A stretch of 64,000 bases of DNA from contig OY787533.1 of assembly GCA_963678925.1 (NCBI GenBank), positions 3,968,001 to 4,032,000 on the forward strand, in the 5' to 3' direction. The position numbers and the translations under genes were made by a program. Below are positions 9,423 through 17,579 of the stretch, piece after piece. The stretch comes from G963665925 sp963678925 (GTDB taxonomy: Bacteria > Bacillota > Clostridia > Peptostreptococcales > Acidaminobacteraceae). How positions within the stretch are numbered: position 1 is the first letter of the stretch; each line of letters begins with the position of its first letter. The notes beneath the pieces are model-generated. The model made no database searches and had not been told where the DNA came from. It was given only the letters and a program-made list of their open reading frames with translations.

Positions 9423-9457
9423 ATGTCTGGAATAACGATCGCCATGCTGATTATTTA
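9423..9457 (+). pseudogene. N-terminal stub of a membrane protein cut by IS4
   Basis: A strong binding site AAGGGAG (9411-9417) precedes ATG 9423, which opens MSGITIAMLII, a hydrophobic start like that of sodium/solute symporters or similar carriers. The IS4 element begins at 9458. The sequence right of the element gives no continuation; topoisomerase III ends 54 bases further on. The rest of the gene was therefore deleted or moved. The identification as a symporter rests on 11 residues and is weak. Confidence 0.5.
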
Positions 9458-10978
9458 CTCAACTTTCCCAGCAACAAACAACTCACGAAATAAGGTTTGC
9501 CAATGAGTTCATACCGATTTTTTGCACTACTTGATATTTAAACATAAAAATGCACCCATCCGTCTGATAGAATTAAGTTCGCGAAAACAAATTCCAGACA
9601 AGAAAGGTGCATGCATTCATGATACATTACAACAACTCATCTGAACAGACTCAAATTGCATTATTTAGAGCTTTTTCTGACCTTGGTATAGCTAGACTGC
9701 TTAGGAAAGCAGGCATATGCAAGGCTTGCGGGTATTCTACCTATGAAGTGTTCAAGTTTTTGTTCCTGCTTGTTTTTCGGGGCAAGAATCTATTTAGGTT
9801 CCTCAACTCCACACGTGGCAGTTCAGCCGTATCAAAGAACACTTATTACAGATTCCTAAATAGCACAACATATAACTGGAAGAGGTTTCTTTTGTTATTA
9901 GCTGCAACAGTAATCCGTTCTTTCCATCGCTTGACCAGACCTGAAAGGGTAAATGTATTGATTCTTGATGATTCAGTTGTTCCAAGAAACCGCAGTAAAT
10001 CCGTTGAGCTGCTAGCAAGAATTTATGATCATGCTGCCCATAAATACCAAAAAGGCTTCACCATGCTAACTCTGGGCTGGTCTGACGGATACAGTTTTGT
10101 CCCAACTGGTTTCACCATGCTGTCTTCATCAAATGGAGCCAACCATTATCAGGAAATCGATGAAGCTATCGATAAACGAACAAATGGGTACAAACGCCGC
10201 GCTGAAGCACTGCTCAGAAAACCAGAAGCAGCGATCAGACTTATTCGTGATGCACTGTCTCATGGTGTCATAGCGGATTATGTTCTTATGGACACATGGT
10301 TTACCACTGAACCCATGATTGAATCCATTCTTGATCAAGGCCTAGATGTTATTGGCATGATACGTAAGGGCAATGCAAAATACCATTATAAAAACAAGAT
10401 GTATGATCTGAAATCACTTCGAAATTTGGTTCGAAAGCACTGCGGCAACGGACTCTTTGGCTCTGTTATAGTCACCACTAAAAAAGAAATCCCTGTAAAA
10501 ATCGTTTTTGTCAGAAATCGTACAAATCACAGCGAATGGCTTGCTGTTTTGAGTACTGACTTGACGCTTTCTGATGAAGAAATCATTCGGATTTATGGAA
10601 ACAGGTGGAGCATTGAAGTGTTTTTCAAATCCACAAAATCATTCATGAAGCGTGGTAGCGAGTTCCAAGGTAGAAGCTACGATATGATCATCAGTCATAC
10701 CACAATCGTATTTACAAGATACATCGTGTTGGAATGGCTACGACGAGAAGAACACGATTCTAAGACTTTTGGTGAATTGTTCTTCAAGTACTGTGAAGAC
10801 GTTCAAGATATGGATTATCTAACAGCTCTACAAAGTCTAATGAGCTTATTCATGGAACATGTTAAACAGACTGGCAAAAGAAACAAAGATGCTATCAAAT
10901 GTCAACTGCAACAATGGATTGATCAGCAAGCCTCGTTTATCAAGGTTTTGTTTGCTGATTTATGCTGGGAAAGTTGAG
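9458..10978 (+). mobile_element. IS4-family insertion sequence, copy 2 (intact)
   Basis: 1521 bases with 16-bp inverted repeats CTCAACTTTCCCAGCA/TGCTGGGAAAGTTGAG and a single full transposase gene. No direct target duplication is visible; instead the eight bases outside each end are reverse complements (ATTATTTA left, TAAATAAT right). Same orientation as copy 1 at 1330-2849, so the two bracket the 6.6-kb module between them. Confidence 0.93.
9619..10977 (+). CDS. IS4-family transposase
   Basis: 452 residues from ATG 9619 (GTG 9607 is possible but overlaps the AGAAAGG binding site). A DDE transposase: first Asp in LILDDSVVPR, second in VLMDTWFTTEP, and the IS4 signature Y-(2)-R-(3)-E-(6)-K in YGNRWSIEVFFKSTK. 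It catalyses cut-and-paste movement of its own element. The stop codon lies inside the right terminal repeat. The frame is intact, unlike copy 1, so this copy is probably functional. Confidence 0.93.
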   Translation: MIHYNNSSEQTQIALFRAFSDLGIARLLRKAGICKACGYSTYEVFKFLFLLVFRGKNLFRFLNSTRGSSAVSKNTYYRFLNSTTYNWKRFLLLLAATVIRSFHRLTRPERVNVLILDDSVVPRNRSKSVELLARIYDHAAHKYQKGFTMLTLGWSDGYSFVPTGFTMLSSSNGANHYQEIDEAIDKRTNGYKRRAEALLRKPEAAIRLIRDALSHGVIADYVLMDTWFTTEPMIESILDQGLDVIGMIRKGNAKYHYKNKMYDLKSLRNLVRKHCGNGLFGSVIVTTKKEIPVKIVFVRNRTNHSEWLAVLSTDLTLSDEEIIRIYGNRWSIEVFFKSTKSFMKRGSEFQGRSYDMIISHTTIVFTRYIVLEWLRREEHDSKTFGELFFKYCEDVQDMDYLTALQSLMSLFMEHVKQTGKRNKDAIKCQLQQWIDQQASFIKVLFADLCWES

Positions 10979-11031
10979 TAAATAATTAAAAAGAGTTATT
11001 TTGCATGTGTGCAGTAAAATTCCAAATATTA

Positions 11032-13074
11032 TCATTGTGATTGTAGGTTCCATTTCATAGGGTATTTTTTTGCATTATCATATTCATAAGATAATACAAT
11101 AACATTTCTCTTTTTACTAGTGAACTGAATTTTTCCTTCAGTGAGTAACTTTGCGAGTTCTAAGTTTGTTAATACGAATCCCCATTTTGAGAGCAACTGA
11201 TCATCTTTCATGAAGTATACATTGCATGTTTTATTAGAACAGTAGTAGCTCTTTTTACCTTCCTTAATTGAATGACCACATTCACGGCATTTTCCAATAA
11301 TGTTCTCACACTGATTATATTCTTTAAAATTATCCACTTGAAGTTTAATAGTCTCGTGCATAGTTGAATTGGATATTACAGATCGTACATAGTCGTATAT
11401 TGTAGCGGTGTACTCCGTTTCTGAGAACTGACCAACTTCAATTTCATCCATTTTTTCCTGCAAACTTTTCGTGAAGTTTACTGACTTCACATCATCATCC
11501 ACCATAAATATTACGGCACTACCTTTGGCTGTAGCAATTAAGGATTTGCCTGACAATATTACATAGTTCATTTTTTTTAACTTTTCAATTGTTTCTGCTC
11601 GTGTTGCTGATGTACCTAGTCCGGATGTTTCCATATATTTTACCAGTGTGCTCTCGGTGTATCTTTTCGGTGGTTCTGTTGTTTTTTGTAAGGAAATTTC
11701 CTTAGTTCGCAGTACTTTTAAATTGCTTTGCCAATGGGTGGGAAGGATGTCGTCCTCAACTGTCTTATCAATTTCCTTCCACCCCTGTAATGTAACTTGC
11801 TTTCCTGAAGTAGAGAATGTGTAGTTTGATACAGAGATAATAACTGTACTTTTTACAAATTCATGATTTGGGTGATACTGCATTAAATATCGCTTAACAA
11901 CCAGTTCATACACTTTCCTTTCCAACTCAGACAATTGTGTATTGCAGATATGATCTGTTGGAATAATTGCATGATGACTTGTTAATTTTGAATCATCGAA
12001 GATGGATGTTGTAATTTTCAGGTTCTTTCGAAGGATATCTTCTAAAACATCAGAAAGATGGGAATTGGACTTTATAGCTGCGTTAATGCTTCCAATTTCA
12101 CTCTTATAAGATTCACGCAAGAAGGTTGAGTCAGTTCGAGGGTATGTTAGAAGCTTATGTTTTTCGTATAGAGCCTGTGCAATCTTCAAGGTTTCTTGCG
12201 CGGACATATCAAAAGCTTTATTACATTCCTGTTGAAGCAATGAAAGGTTGAATAGAGGAGGTGGTGGTATTGATTTCCTTTCTGAATCTATACTATTGAT
12301 AACTCCATACTCTTCAGTACAGATTTCACCTAAAATCTTATCTAGCTGTTTTTTTGACTGAATTTTTGTTTCACTGATTTTATTGAGGAAATATTTGCTT
12401 TCTATATTATCAAAATGAACCACTAGTTCATAATATGGTTGTGATTTAAAATTCTTAATTTCATTTTCTCGTTCGACTAGTTTTTCAAGTGTTGGTGTTT
12501 GTACGCGTCCAACTGAGATGCGATCGTTATACATAACAGAGTAAAGCCTTGAAAAATTCATGCCAATTACATAATCTGATTTAGCCCGAGCTATAGCAGA
12601 ATCACGAAGGCCAATAAAAAGTGAGGCATCTTTCATATTTTCAAATGCACGACGAATTTCTTTATCAGTTTTCGAATCAAGCCAAAGCCTTTTCGTTGGT
12701 TTATTGACACCGATTTTACTCATGATAAGATGGTAGATACGCTCACCTTCTGCGTCAGAATCACAGGCATTTACACATGCATTTACATCTTTTCTGTTCA
12801 CGAGTTTCTTAATAATATTAAATTGTGTAGATGTTGATTGAGCTATTTTAGTTTCTATGACATCAGGTAAAATAGGCAAATCTTCAATTCTCCATACTTT
12901 ATACTTCGCATCTATCTCATCTGGCATGAGAAACTCAACTAAGTGACCAAATGCCCATGTAAATATATAGTGATCTCCCTCAATATAACCAGTATTGTTC
13001 TTGATATTTATCCCAATCACATTAGCCATGGCTTTGCCCATATCTGGTTTTTCCGCAATAACAAGTGTTTTCAT
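11032..13074 (-). CDS. topB: DNA topoisomerase III (type IA)
   Basis: 680 residues. A Toprim domain at the N-terminus has the glutamate in VIAEKP and the metal motif DSDAEGE (about residues 105-111). The catalytic tyrosine is Tyr311 in LLTYPRTDS. The C-terminus has one cysteine cluster (CRECGH...YYCSNKTC), a zinc-ribbon-like end. It relaxes and decatenates DNA through a transient 5'-phosphotyrosyl link. Start ATG 13074 follows AAAGGA by eight bases; a GTG at 13080 is too close. Copies of this type are frequently carried on conjugative or integrative elements, fitting the accessory neighbourhood, though no relaxase or transfer gene is seen here. Confidence 0.93.
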   Translation of the reverse strand: MKTLVIAEKPDMGKAMANVIGINIKNNTGYIEGDHYIFTWAFGHLVEFLMPDEIDAKYKVWRIEDLPILPDVIETKIAQSTSTQFNIIKKLVNRKDVNACVNACDSDAEGERIYHLIMSKIGVNKPTKRLWLDSKTDKEIRRAFENMKDASLFIGLRDSAIARAKSDYVIGMNFSRLYSVMYNDRISVGRVQTPTLEKLVERENEIKNFKSQPYYELVVHFDNIESKYFLNKISETKIQSKKQLDKILGEICTEEYGVINSIDSERKSIPPPPLFNLSLLQQECNKAFDMSAQETLKIAQALYEKHKLLTYPRTDSTFLRESYKSEIGSINAAIKSNSHLSDVLEDILRKNLKITTSIFDDSKLTSHHAIIPTDHICNTQLSELERKVYELVVKRYLMQYHPNHEFVKSTVIISVSNYTFSTSGKQVTLQGWKEIDKTVEDDILPTHWQSNLKVLRTKEISLQKTTEPPKRYTESTLVKYMETSGLGTSATRAETIEKLKKMNYVILSGKSLIATAKGSAVIFMVDDDVKSVNFTKSLQEKMDEIEVGQFSETEYTATIYDYVRSVISNSTMHETIKLQVDNFKEYNQCENIIGKCRECGHSIKEGKKSYYCSNKTCNVYFMKDDQLLSKWGFVLTNLELAKLLTEGKIQFTSKKRNVIVLSYEYDNAKKYPMKWNLQSQ

Positions 13075-13391
13075 ATTCACAATCCTTTCTTTACATTTGA
13101 AAAAATGCAGTATACGTTGGATTGTGCGTGATGTAAAGTTCTATTGCCAACTAGCCTAATTGATCAGTGATGAGAAACAAAAATATATCAGTTTATTATC
13201 TACCACTATGCATATTGCTGCAACAAGCTCACTAATTGAATTAATTTGATTTTGTGGGGAATTCTTAAACATTCACAGAATATTGCAGTCATCCAAGTTA
13301 TCGACGATAAGTTTCGTTATCGTACCTTACTATACAATATTAAAAGGTCAATATCGAATGCTTATGATAATCTATAGTAGAGGTGATGAAT
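13075..13391. other. Intergenic region between divergent topB and RhuM-like gene
   Basis: 317 bases of AT-rich sequence that must hold promoters for both divergent genes. The only clear structure is the TTATCG/CGATAA repeat cluster at 13298-13322. Confidence 0.5.
13298..13322 (+). promoter_or_regulatory. Possible operator: TTATCG/CGATAA half-site cluster
   Basis: TTATCG-A-CGATAA (13298-13310) forms an inverted repeat and a third TTATCG follows at 13317-13322, about 70 bases before the RhuM-like gene. Suggests a dimeric repressor site; the regulator is unknown. Confidence 0.4.
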
Positions 13392-13913
13392 GTGAGAAAC
13401 GAAATTAAAGAGACGCTTATAGAGCTCTCAAAGCATCCTAATACAGCTGATATTACAGAATCAATTATCAATGAAGCTTTTAAAAGTGAGACCACTGTTG
13501 CGAACGACTTCAGGCGGCATGCCTCGAAAATACTTTCTGATATTTTGATCAAGGGGTATTCACTCGACCGTGAGCGTCTCGCTGATATGAATTATCGTGA
13601 GACATACCTGGAGCACGCACTCTCCGAGTTCGAGGAAATAAGGGAGAGCAACAGATTGTTCTATCAGAAGATAACAGATTTGTTTGCAACGGCTATCGAT
13701 TATTCTGCTGAAAGCAATATCACTAAAAATTTTTACGAGGCTGTGTTTGAAAGTGAAGGACTTTTCAAGACCAATGCTTCAAGTTTCTCTGAAGAGTCAC
13801 GTGAACTTCAGGAGATAGCTGAATTCTATATCAGCTATGCAATTGACAAAGCTCGGTCGGGTCAACTTATGTTCATGCGCGATTGGTCAGCTTTGTTGAG
13901 ACGCTTACTTTAA
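13392..13913 (+). CDS. Short RhuM-like protein
   Basis: 173 residues. The region FRRHASKILSDILIKGYSLD followed by ERL, and RLFYQKITDLFATAIDYSAE, closely resembles the central part of RhuM-family proteins (FRxWAT...LKEYIIKGFxLDDERL and RFYQKITDIYATSIDY). The typical RhuM N-terminus is missing and the C-terminal part is shortened. RhuM proteins are common on genomic islands, next to restriction systems or prophages, and their biochemical role is unsettled. GTG 13392 is preferred because AGAGGTGAT ends five bases upstream; ATG 13386 is immediately adjacent to that site. No partner gene is evident. Confidence 0.65.
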   Translation: MRNEIKETLIELSKHPNTADITESIINEAFKSETTVANDFRRHASKILSDILIKGYSLDRERLADMNYRETYLEHALSEFEEIRESNRLFYQKITDLFATAIDYSAESNITKNFYEAVFESEGLFKTNASSFSEESRELQEIAEFYISYAIDKARSGQLMFMRDWSALLRRLL

Positions 13914-14314
13914 CTCTATAAAAGAAACACACTTTTCCTCAAAAATTTCATTGAAAATACGCTTGCAGATTAGCACACTACAGAAGTGTAAGTTTGTTGT
14001 TTACTGCGTCAACGAGGAAATGCTTATTGGAAATTCATTGCCTAGGCCTATTACGTATATAAGGAATCCCAACTATTTAGAAGATTGTTTTCTACCTAAA
14101 ATAGACCACATTTTATGCAGAAAGCAAGACCTTTTATGCATAAAATAGTTTTCAACCTAACTAAGACTTGTTTGCAAAAAGAAGACGAATTTCAAAGTAT
14201 GGAGTAAATGAAAACAATCTTGATTAGTTACATGCATATGACAAAAAACGAAGTTGATAAGGCAACCTTTTCACAATCATTAGTGCAAATGAATAAATAT
14301 GCTAATGCTGACCG
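13914..14314. other. Intergenic region with repeats, no convincing gene
   Basis: About 400 bases. Contains TTTTATGCA twice (14111-14119 and 14132-14140), the second forming the perfect palindrome TTTTATGCATAAAA (14132-14145), flanked by similar TTTTCTACCTAAA and TTTTCAACCTAAC segments. A 65-codon open frame here has no binding site or family resemblance. Confidence 0.45.
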
Positions 14315-14533
14315 TTAGGAATCATTTTCGGTTATCAAAGAACAAATATCTATGTCTAGAGCAGTTGAAAGCTTATCCAAAGTATCTAAACTTGGGGATT
14401 TAATCTGACGTTCAAGTTGACTGATGTATGTCCTATGTAAATTACATTTTGCGGCTAAGTCTTCTTGACTATAACCACGTGCATTTCTATACTTTTTTAG
14501 ATTTTCAGCAAACAAATTACCTATATTCTTCAT
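14315..14533 (-). CDS. XRE-family helix-turn-helix repressor
   Basis: 72 residues, essentially one Cro/CI-type DNA-binding domain: LKKYRNARGYSQEDLAAKCN then LHRTYISQLERQIKSPSLDT. The length and sequence resemble controller proteins of restriction-modification systems and other small XRE repressors. ATG 14533 has AGGAGGG-like sequence upstream (reads as CCCCTCC on the plus strand). Its upstream region holds repeated AGTATT half-sites, which suggests autoregulation. No restriction or methylase gene is adjacent now. Confidence 0.85.
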   Translation of the reverse strand: MKNIGNLFAENLKKYRNARGYSQEDLAAKCNLHRTYISQLERQIKSPSLDTLDKLSTALDIDICSLITENDS

Positions 14534-14551
14534 ATAGCCCCTCCTAAACTA

Positions 14552-14594
14552 AGTATTGAGGCTTGAATACTTTTGGTCTACAGACTATAGTATT
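14552..14594 (-). promoter_or_regulatory. Operator cluster of the XRE repressor
   Basis: AGTATT at 14552-14557, inverted copy AATACT at 14566-14571, and AGTATT again at 14589-14594, with a GTCTACAGAC palindrome between. Each neighbouring pair forms an inverted repeat. On the plus strand a GGTGGAGGAG binding site follows but no start codon does, as if a divergent gene has been lost. Confidence 0.5.
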
Positions 14595-14909
14595 CATTAG
14601 GTGGAGGAGCTTTATTCAGGTATTATTTTATTAGAAGAATAAATATACACATTTAATGTTAACTCAAAACAAGTACCTGCTTGAAAACACTTAGACACTT
14701 AGATGAACTGAGATTACACAAGGCGTATTATGTTTTCGCTGGTGTTTCTTTGTCATGACGCATCAGACTGTGATGTGAAATCAGTTAATAGGTTTTGCGT
14801 AATGGGGCATGAATTATATGTATTTTTATTACTTTGATTTTGTTCGATTTATGATTTAAATACCTTTCGACAGAACATTACTGTACTCGGATAAAGTATT
14901 AGTTATTAT
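14595..14909. other. Intergenic region left of the ISL3 element
   Basis: About 315 bases of AT-rich sequence. Apart from the start-less binding site near 14600 I see no gene. Its right end (14902-14909) is the left copy of the ISL3 target duplication, so this stretch was once directly upstream of the gene now at 17605 and may hold its promoter. Confidence 0.45.
14902..14909 (+). repeat. Left target-site duplication of ISL3 element
   Basis: GTTATTAT, repeated exactly at 17580-17587 on the other side of the element. Eight bases is the standard ISL3 duplication length. Confidence 0.9.
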
Positions 14910-14951
14910 GGTTCTTCTAGTTTAGTGGTGGTCACACTATAACAAAAAAAC

Positions 14952-14988
14952 ATAAATGAAGGATTGCCTATAACAAACCTTCATTTAT
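14952..14988 (-). terminator. Terminator of the ISL3 operon
   Basis: ATAAATGAAGG/CCTTCATTTAT, an 11-bp perfect stem around the transposase stop codon, followed on the minus strand by a T run. Confidence 0.75.
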
Positions 14989-16359
14989 CGCTTTTAGTAA
15001 ATCAATAATTGGAACTCCATAATCTTTAGATTTTTCATCATCCAGTAAGTTAGAAATATCAAATGTATAGTTTTGGGAGATATCAAAACTTCTGAAACTT
15101 CCGAATGTATATGACATCTTGCGTTCTCCATATGAAGGTTTTACTACCTTGTGATTTACAAAGAACATAACCTTTGCTCGTAAGACTTCAAAGCTATACC
15201 CACGACCTTGTTTTTCAATAGCTCTAATGGTGCTGTTTATACCTTCAACAAAAGCATTGGTTACTCTATGGTGGAAGTAATTGAATATTTCTACGTTCCA
15301 ATTATCAACAGTCTTTGCAACTTCTTTGAATTCCTTCATGTCATCTGGAATAGATGCTTTCCACTCTCGATATTTTCTGGATGCAGCTTCACAATCTGCT
15401 TCGTCATAAATCTTGAAGAAATTCTCTTTTAGCTCATATGCCGTTTGAAGTTCTGGGATTTCACTAAACCAGGCATCGCGAAATGCAAAATCGGGTAACG
15501 GTTTTAAGTCGTGTTCACGTTTCAAGAGCAAATATCGTTCTTTCTTTAGCGATTTGTTCTTATCTTTACCTAGCTTGTCTTTAAGCGACTTCCGAATCGT
15601 GTTTAAAGCCTCGTTAGCAAGTTTGACCACATGGAACTTATCAATTACTATAGTGGCATTTGGCAATGCCTGATAGACAGCATCTCTATATGGCTGCCAC
15701 ATATCCATTGTAACAACCTGCACCTTATGAGGTTCTTTAAGATTTTCAAAATAGTTGATGATAGTCTGTTTGTTTCGGTCTGGTAAAAGGTCCATAACTG
15801 TATGTTCTTCACCATTGCAGATTAAACCCCAAGCCTGCTTACGATGTTTACCTTCTCTCTGGACATGGATTTCGTCAATTCCGATGATTGTTGGTGTTTC
15901 GAGTTCTAAGCCACTCTGAAGCTTTTCCATTTCCTCAAAAAATATCTCTCTGATTGTAACGTTGGAGATATCTAATTCACGCTCTAATTCGATGAAGGAA
16001 CGACGTTTAGACTGTTCGCCAATGTATTCCCTGAATCGAGTAGTCAATCGACTCTTGGATGGTATAGAATCGCATGGTTCATAGAATGTAGATTCGCATT
16101 CCATGCATTTATATCTGCGGCGCTTTAACATTAATCCTACACGTTTGTCGAGAATGCTTTTATCACGGACTTCTTGGGAACGGCTACTATGCACTCTTAG
16201 TTTTGGCTCTATAACGCCACAGGTTGGGCATATAGACGGTTTTTCTTTTTTCTCGATATAAATCCTCATATCGTGGTCATTCTGCGTTAAATCGGTTATT
16301 TTGAACTCTGGAAGATTCAACATTTTTTCTAACAAAGAATCATACTTATTTTCAATCAA
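14968..16359 (-). CDS. ISL3-family transposase
   Basis: 463 residues. The N-terminal zinc finger reads CPTCG...CMEC (residues about 40-85), a helix-turn-helix follows (LERELDISNVTIREIF), and the DDE core has GIDEIHV, TMDMWQPYRDAV, DKFHVVKLANEAL and the final Glu in VEGINSTIRAIEKQGRG. It moves the surrounding element and makes 8-bp duplications. The start is TTG 16359, eight or nine bases after GGGGTGA; the BRO-N stop codon lies three bases upstream, so it is the last gene of a three-gene leftward operon. The frame is intact. Confidence 0.92.
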   Translation of the reverse strand: MIENKYDSLLEKMLNLPEFKITDLTQNDHDMRIYIEKKEKPSICPTCGVIEPKLRVHSSRSQEVRDKSILDKRVGLMLKRRRYKCMECESTFYEPCDSIPSKSRLTTRFREYIGEQSKRRSFIELERELDISNVTIREIFFEEMEKLQSGLELETPTIIGIDEIHVQREGKHRKQAWGLICNGEEHTVMDLLPDRNKQTIINYFENLKEPHKVQVVTMDMWQPYRDAVYQALPNATIVIDKFHVVKLANEALNTIRKSLKDKLGKDKNKSLKKERYLLLKREHDLKPLPDFAFRDAWFSEIPELQTAYELKENFFKIYDEADCEAASRKYREWKASIPDDMKEFKEVAKTVDNWNVEIFNYFHHRVTNAFVEGINSTIRAIEKQGRGYSFEVLRAKVMFFVNHKVVKPSYGERKMSYTFGSFRSFDISQNYTFDISNLLDDEKSKDYGVPIIDLLKAINEGLL

Positions 16360-16362
16360 ATG

Positions 16363-17154
16363 CTATCTCACCCCGTTGCTTAATTGTATATCTAAATGTA
16401 TTTCGATATTAGATTGATTTAATGGTTCAATTTCGTTATTTTGAATGGTTGGGACTAAATTTTTCTTGGAAGTTTTTTTGTGCATAAACCCACTGATGAC
16501 AGTATTCATAACGCCTATACTGATTTTATGTTTTAGCATTTTCAATGCCTTTATAACACCGGGATGATATAAATATATAAATGTATCATCTTCATAATGA
16601 ACATTGTTGATTAGTTCAAATTCTTCTCTCAAAGGCCCTTGTCCTAATCCATTCCAATCATAACCAGGTGTAAAGCATTCAGGTCTGAAAAACAACTTTT
16701 CTTTACTGATATCTATACCTATCAGTTTACTAAAGTCAGAAACTGTTATTACAGATTTACCTCTATGTTTTTTGATAAACCATGGATGATCATCTTCTGT
16801 TTTCTTTATAGTGTAGGATCCCTCGCTCCTTATAGATGGTAAGACATAATCAGTTACCCAATCAGTGAATTTTTCTGCATTAGGTTTATTGCTTCTAAAC
16901 ACTAATTTGTAAACTCCACTTTCAGTTAAAAAGTTCTCACCAGCATTATTTAATTTTCGGATGTTACTTTTTTTCACATCTGAATTTTTTAACTTTACTA
17001 CTTGTCTTTCGTTCATATTTGAAATTGCTTTTCTAACAGCACTTTCACTAAGCTCTAAACAATTTCCAACATCATATGGATTGAAATAAATTGTGCCATC
17101 GATCTGAAACGCTTCAACTTGGTTTCCTTCAAAGAGCATTAATTCATTATTCAT
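16363..17154 (-). CDS. BRO-N domain protein (phage antirepressor-like), transposon passenger
   Basis: 263 residues. Residues about 1-115 form a BRO-N domain: LMLFEGNQVEAFQIDGTIYF, NPYDVGNCLELSESAVRKAI, and the closing FTDWVTDYVLPSIRSEGSY. The following 140 residues, including CFTPGYDWNGLGQGP, are not a family I recognise. BRO-N proteins bind DNA and act as antirepressors or regulators in phages. It lies inside the ISL3 ends, three bases before the transposase start, so it is co-transcribed and may regulate transposition. ATG 17154 follows AAGGAGGATG. Confidence 0.85.
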   Translation of the reverse strand: MNNELMLFEGNQVEAFQIDGTIYFNPYDVGNCLELSESAVRKAISNMNERQVVKLKNSDVKKSNIRKLNNAGENFLTESGVYKLVFRSNKPNAEKFTDWVTDYVLPSIRSEGSYTIKKTEDDHPWFIKKHRGKSVITVSDFSKLIGIDISKEKLFFRPECFTPGYDWNGLGQGPLREEFELINNVHYEDDTFIYLYHPGVIKALKMLKHKISIGVMNTVISGFMHKKTSKKNLVPTIQNNEIEPLNQSNIEIHLDIQLSNGVR

Positions 17155-17271
17155 TCTTTCATCCTCCTTGTGGTCACCCGCGGAGTATGCTAGAATAGAT
17201 ATAGCAATACTTTCGGGTGTTGTGAATTGAAGGGATCCCTTAAGCTGTGGTAGGTGCGAGGGGTCCTTTTC

Positions 17272-17418
17272 CTATTTTTTGTTCTTTTCTTCAGACTTCT
17301 CTAAATCTTTGATAATCAGTTCTGTGATGTAGTCTTGCATAGTTGTGTCTGTGATAGCAGTATGTACTTTGAGCCTCTTATGTAGTTCATCTTCTAGTCG
17401 TAATGTAATTGTCTTCAG
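17272..17418 (-). CDS. Ribbon-helix-helix protein, transposon passenger, probable CTG start
   Basis: KTITLRLEDELHKRLKVHTA then ITDTTMQDYITELIIKDL is a typical Arc/MetJ-type ribbon-helix-helix: a beta strand, then two helices. The best ribosome binding site, AAGGAGGTG (complement of 17424-17432), is five bases before CTG 17418, giving 48 residues. An ATG at 17460 in the same frame lies within the predicted -10/-35 region and cannot be transcribed from that promoter. Probably a small dimeric repressor of its own operon. It is the first gene of the leftward ISL3 operon. Confidence 0.75.
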   Translation of the reverse strand: MKTITLRLEDELHKRLKVHTAITDTTMQDYITELIIKDLEKSEEKNKK

Positions 17419-17447
17419 AGTAACACCTCCTTGTTTTGTTGAAATAA

Positions 17448-17476
17448 TGATAACATTCAAACATTCAATATGTCAA
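17448..17476 (-). promoter_or_regulatory. Promoter of the ISL3 passenger operon
   Basis: On the minus strand TTGACA (17476-17471), 17 bases, TTATCA (17453-17448), leading to the AAGGAGGTG site and CTG start of the ribbon-helix-helix gene. Confidence 0.75.
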
Positions 17477-17579
17477 GTGTGTCTGTAAAAAAAGAAGCCC
17501 TATTTAAGGACTTTTTGCAAGAAGAGGGTATATGAACTTTCATGACATATATTTACACCACTATAAACTTAGAAGAACC

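Larger units (their letters stand above)
14910..17579 (-). mobile_element. ISL3-family element with two passenger genes
   Basis: 2670 bases. The left end GGTTCTTCTAGTTTAGTGG and the complement of the right end, GGTTCTTCTAAGTTTATAG, form the imperfect terminal inverted repeats typical of ISL3. The flanks are a perfect 8-bp duplication (GTTATTAT). Inside, all read leftward: a ribbon-helix-helix gene, a BRO-N gene and the ISL3 transposase. Simple ISL3 elements hold only the transposase, so this is a transposon-like derivative with DNA-binding passengers. Confidence 0.92.

Noticed and set aside
13951..14148. 65-codon open frame downstream of the RhuM-like gene
   Set aside because: No binding site, runs through the TTTTATGCA repeats, and the product shows no domain.
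14100..14150. CRISPR-like repeats
   Set aside because: Only two short repeat copies with no regular spacers and no cas genes.
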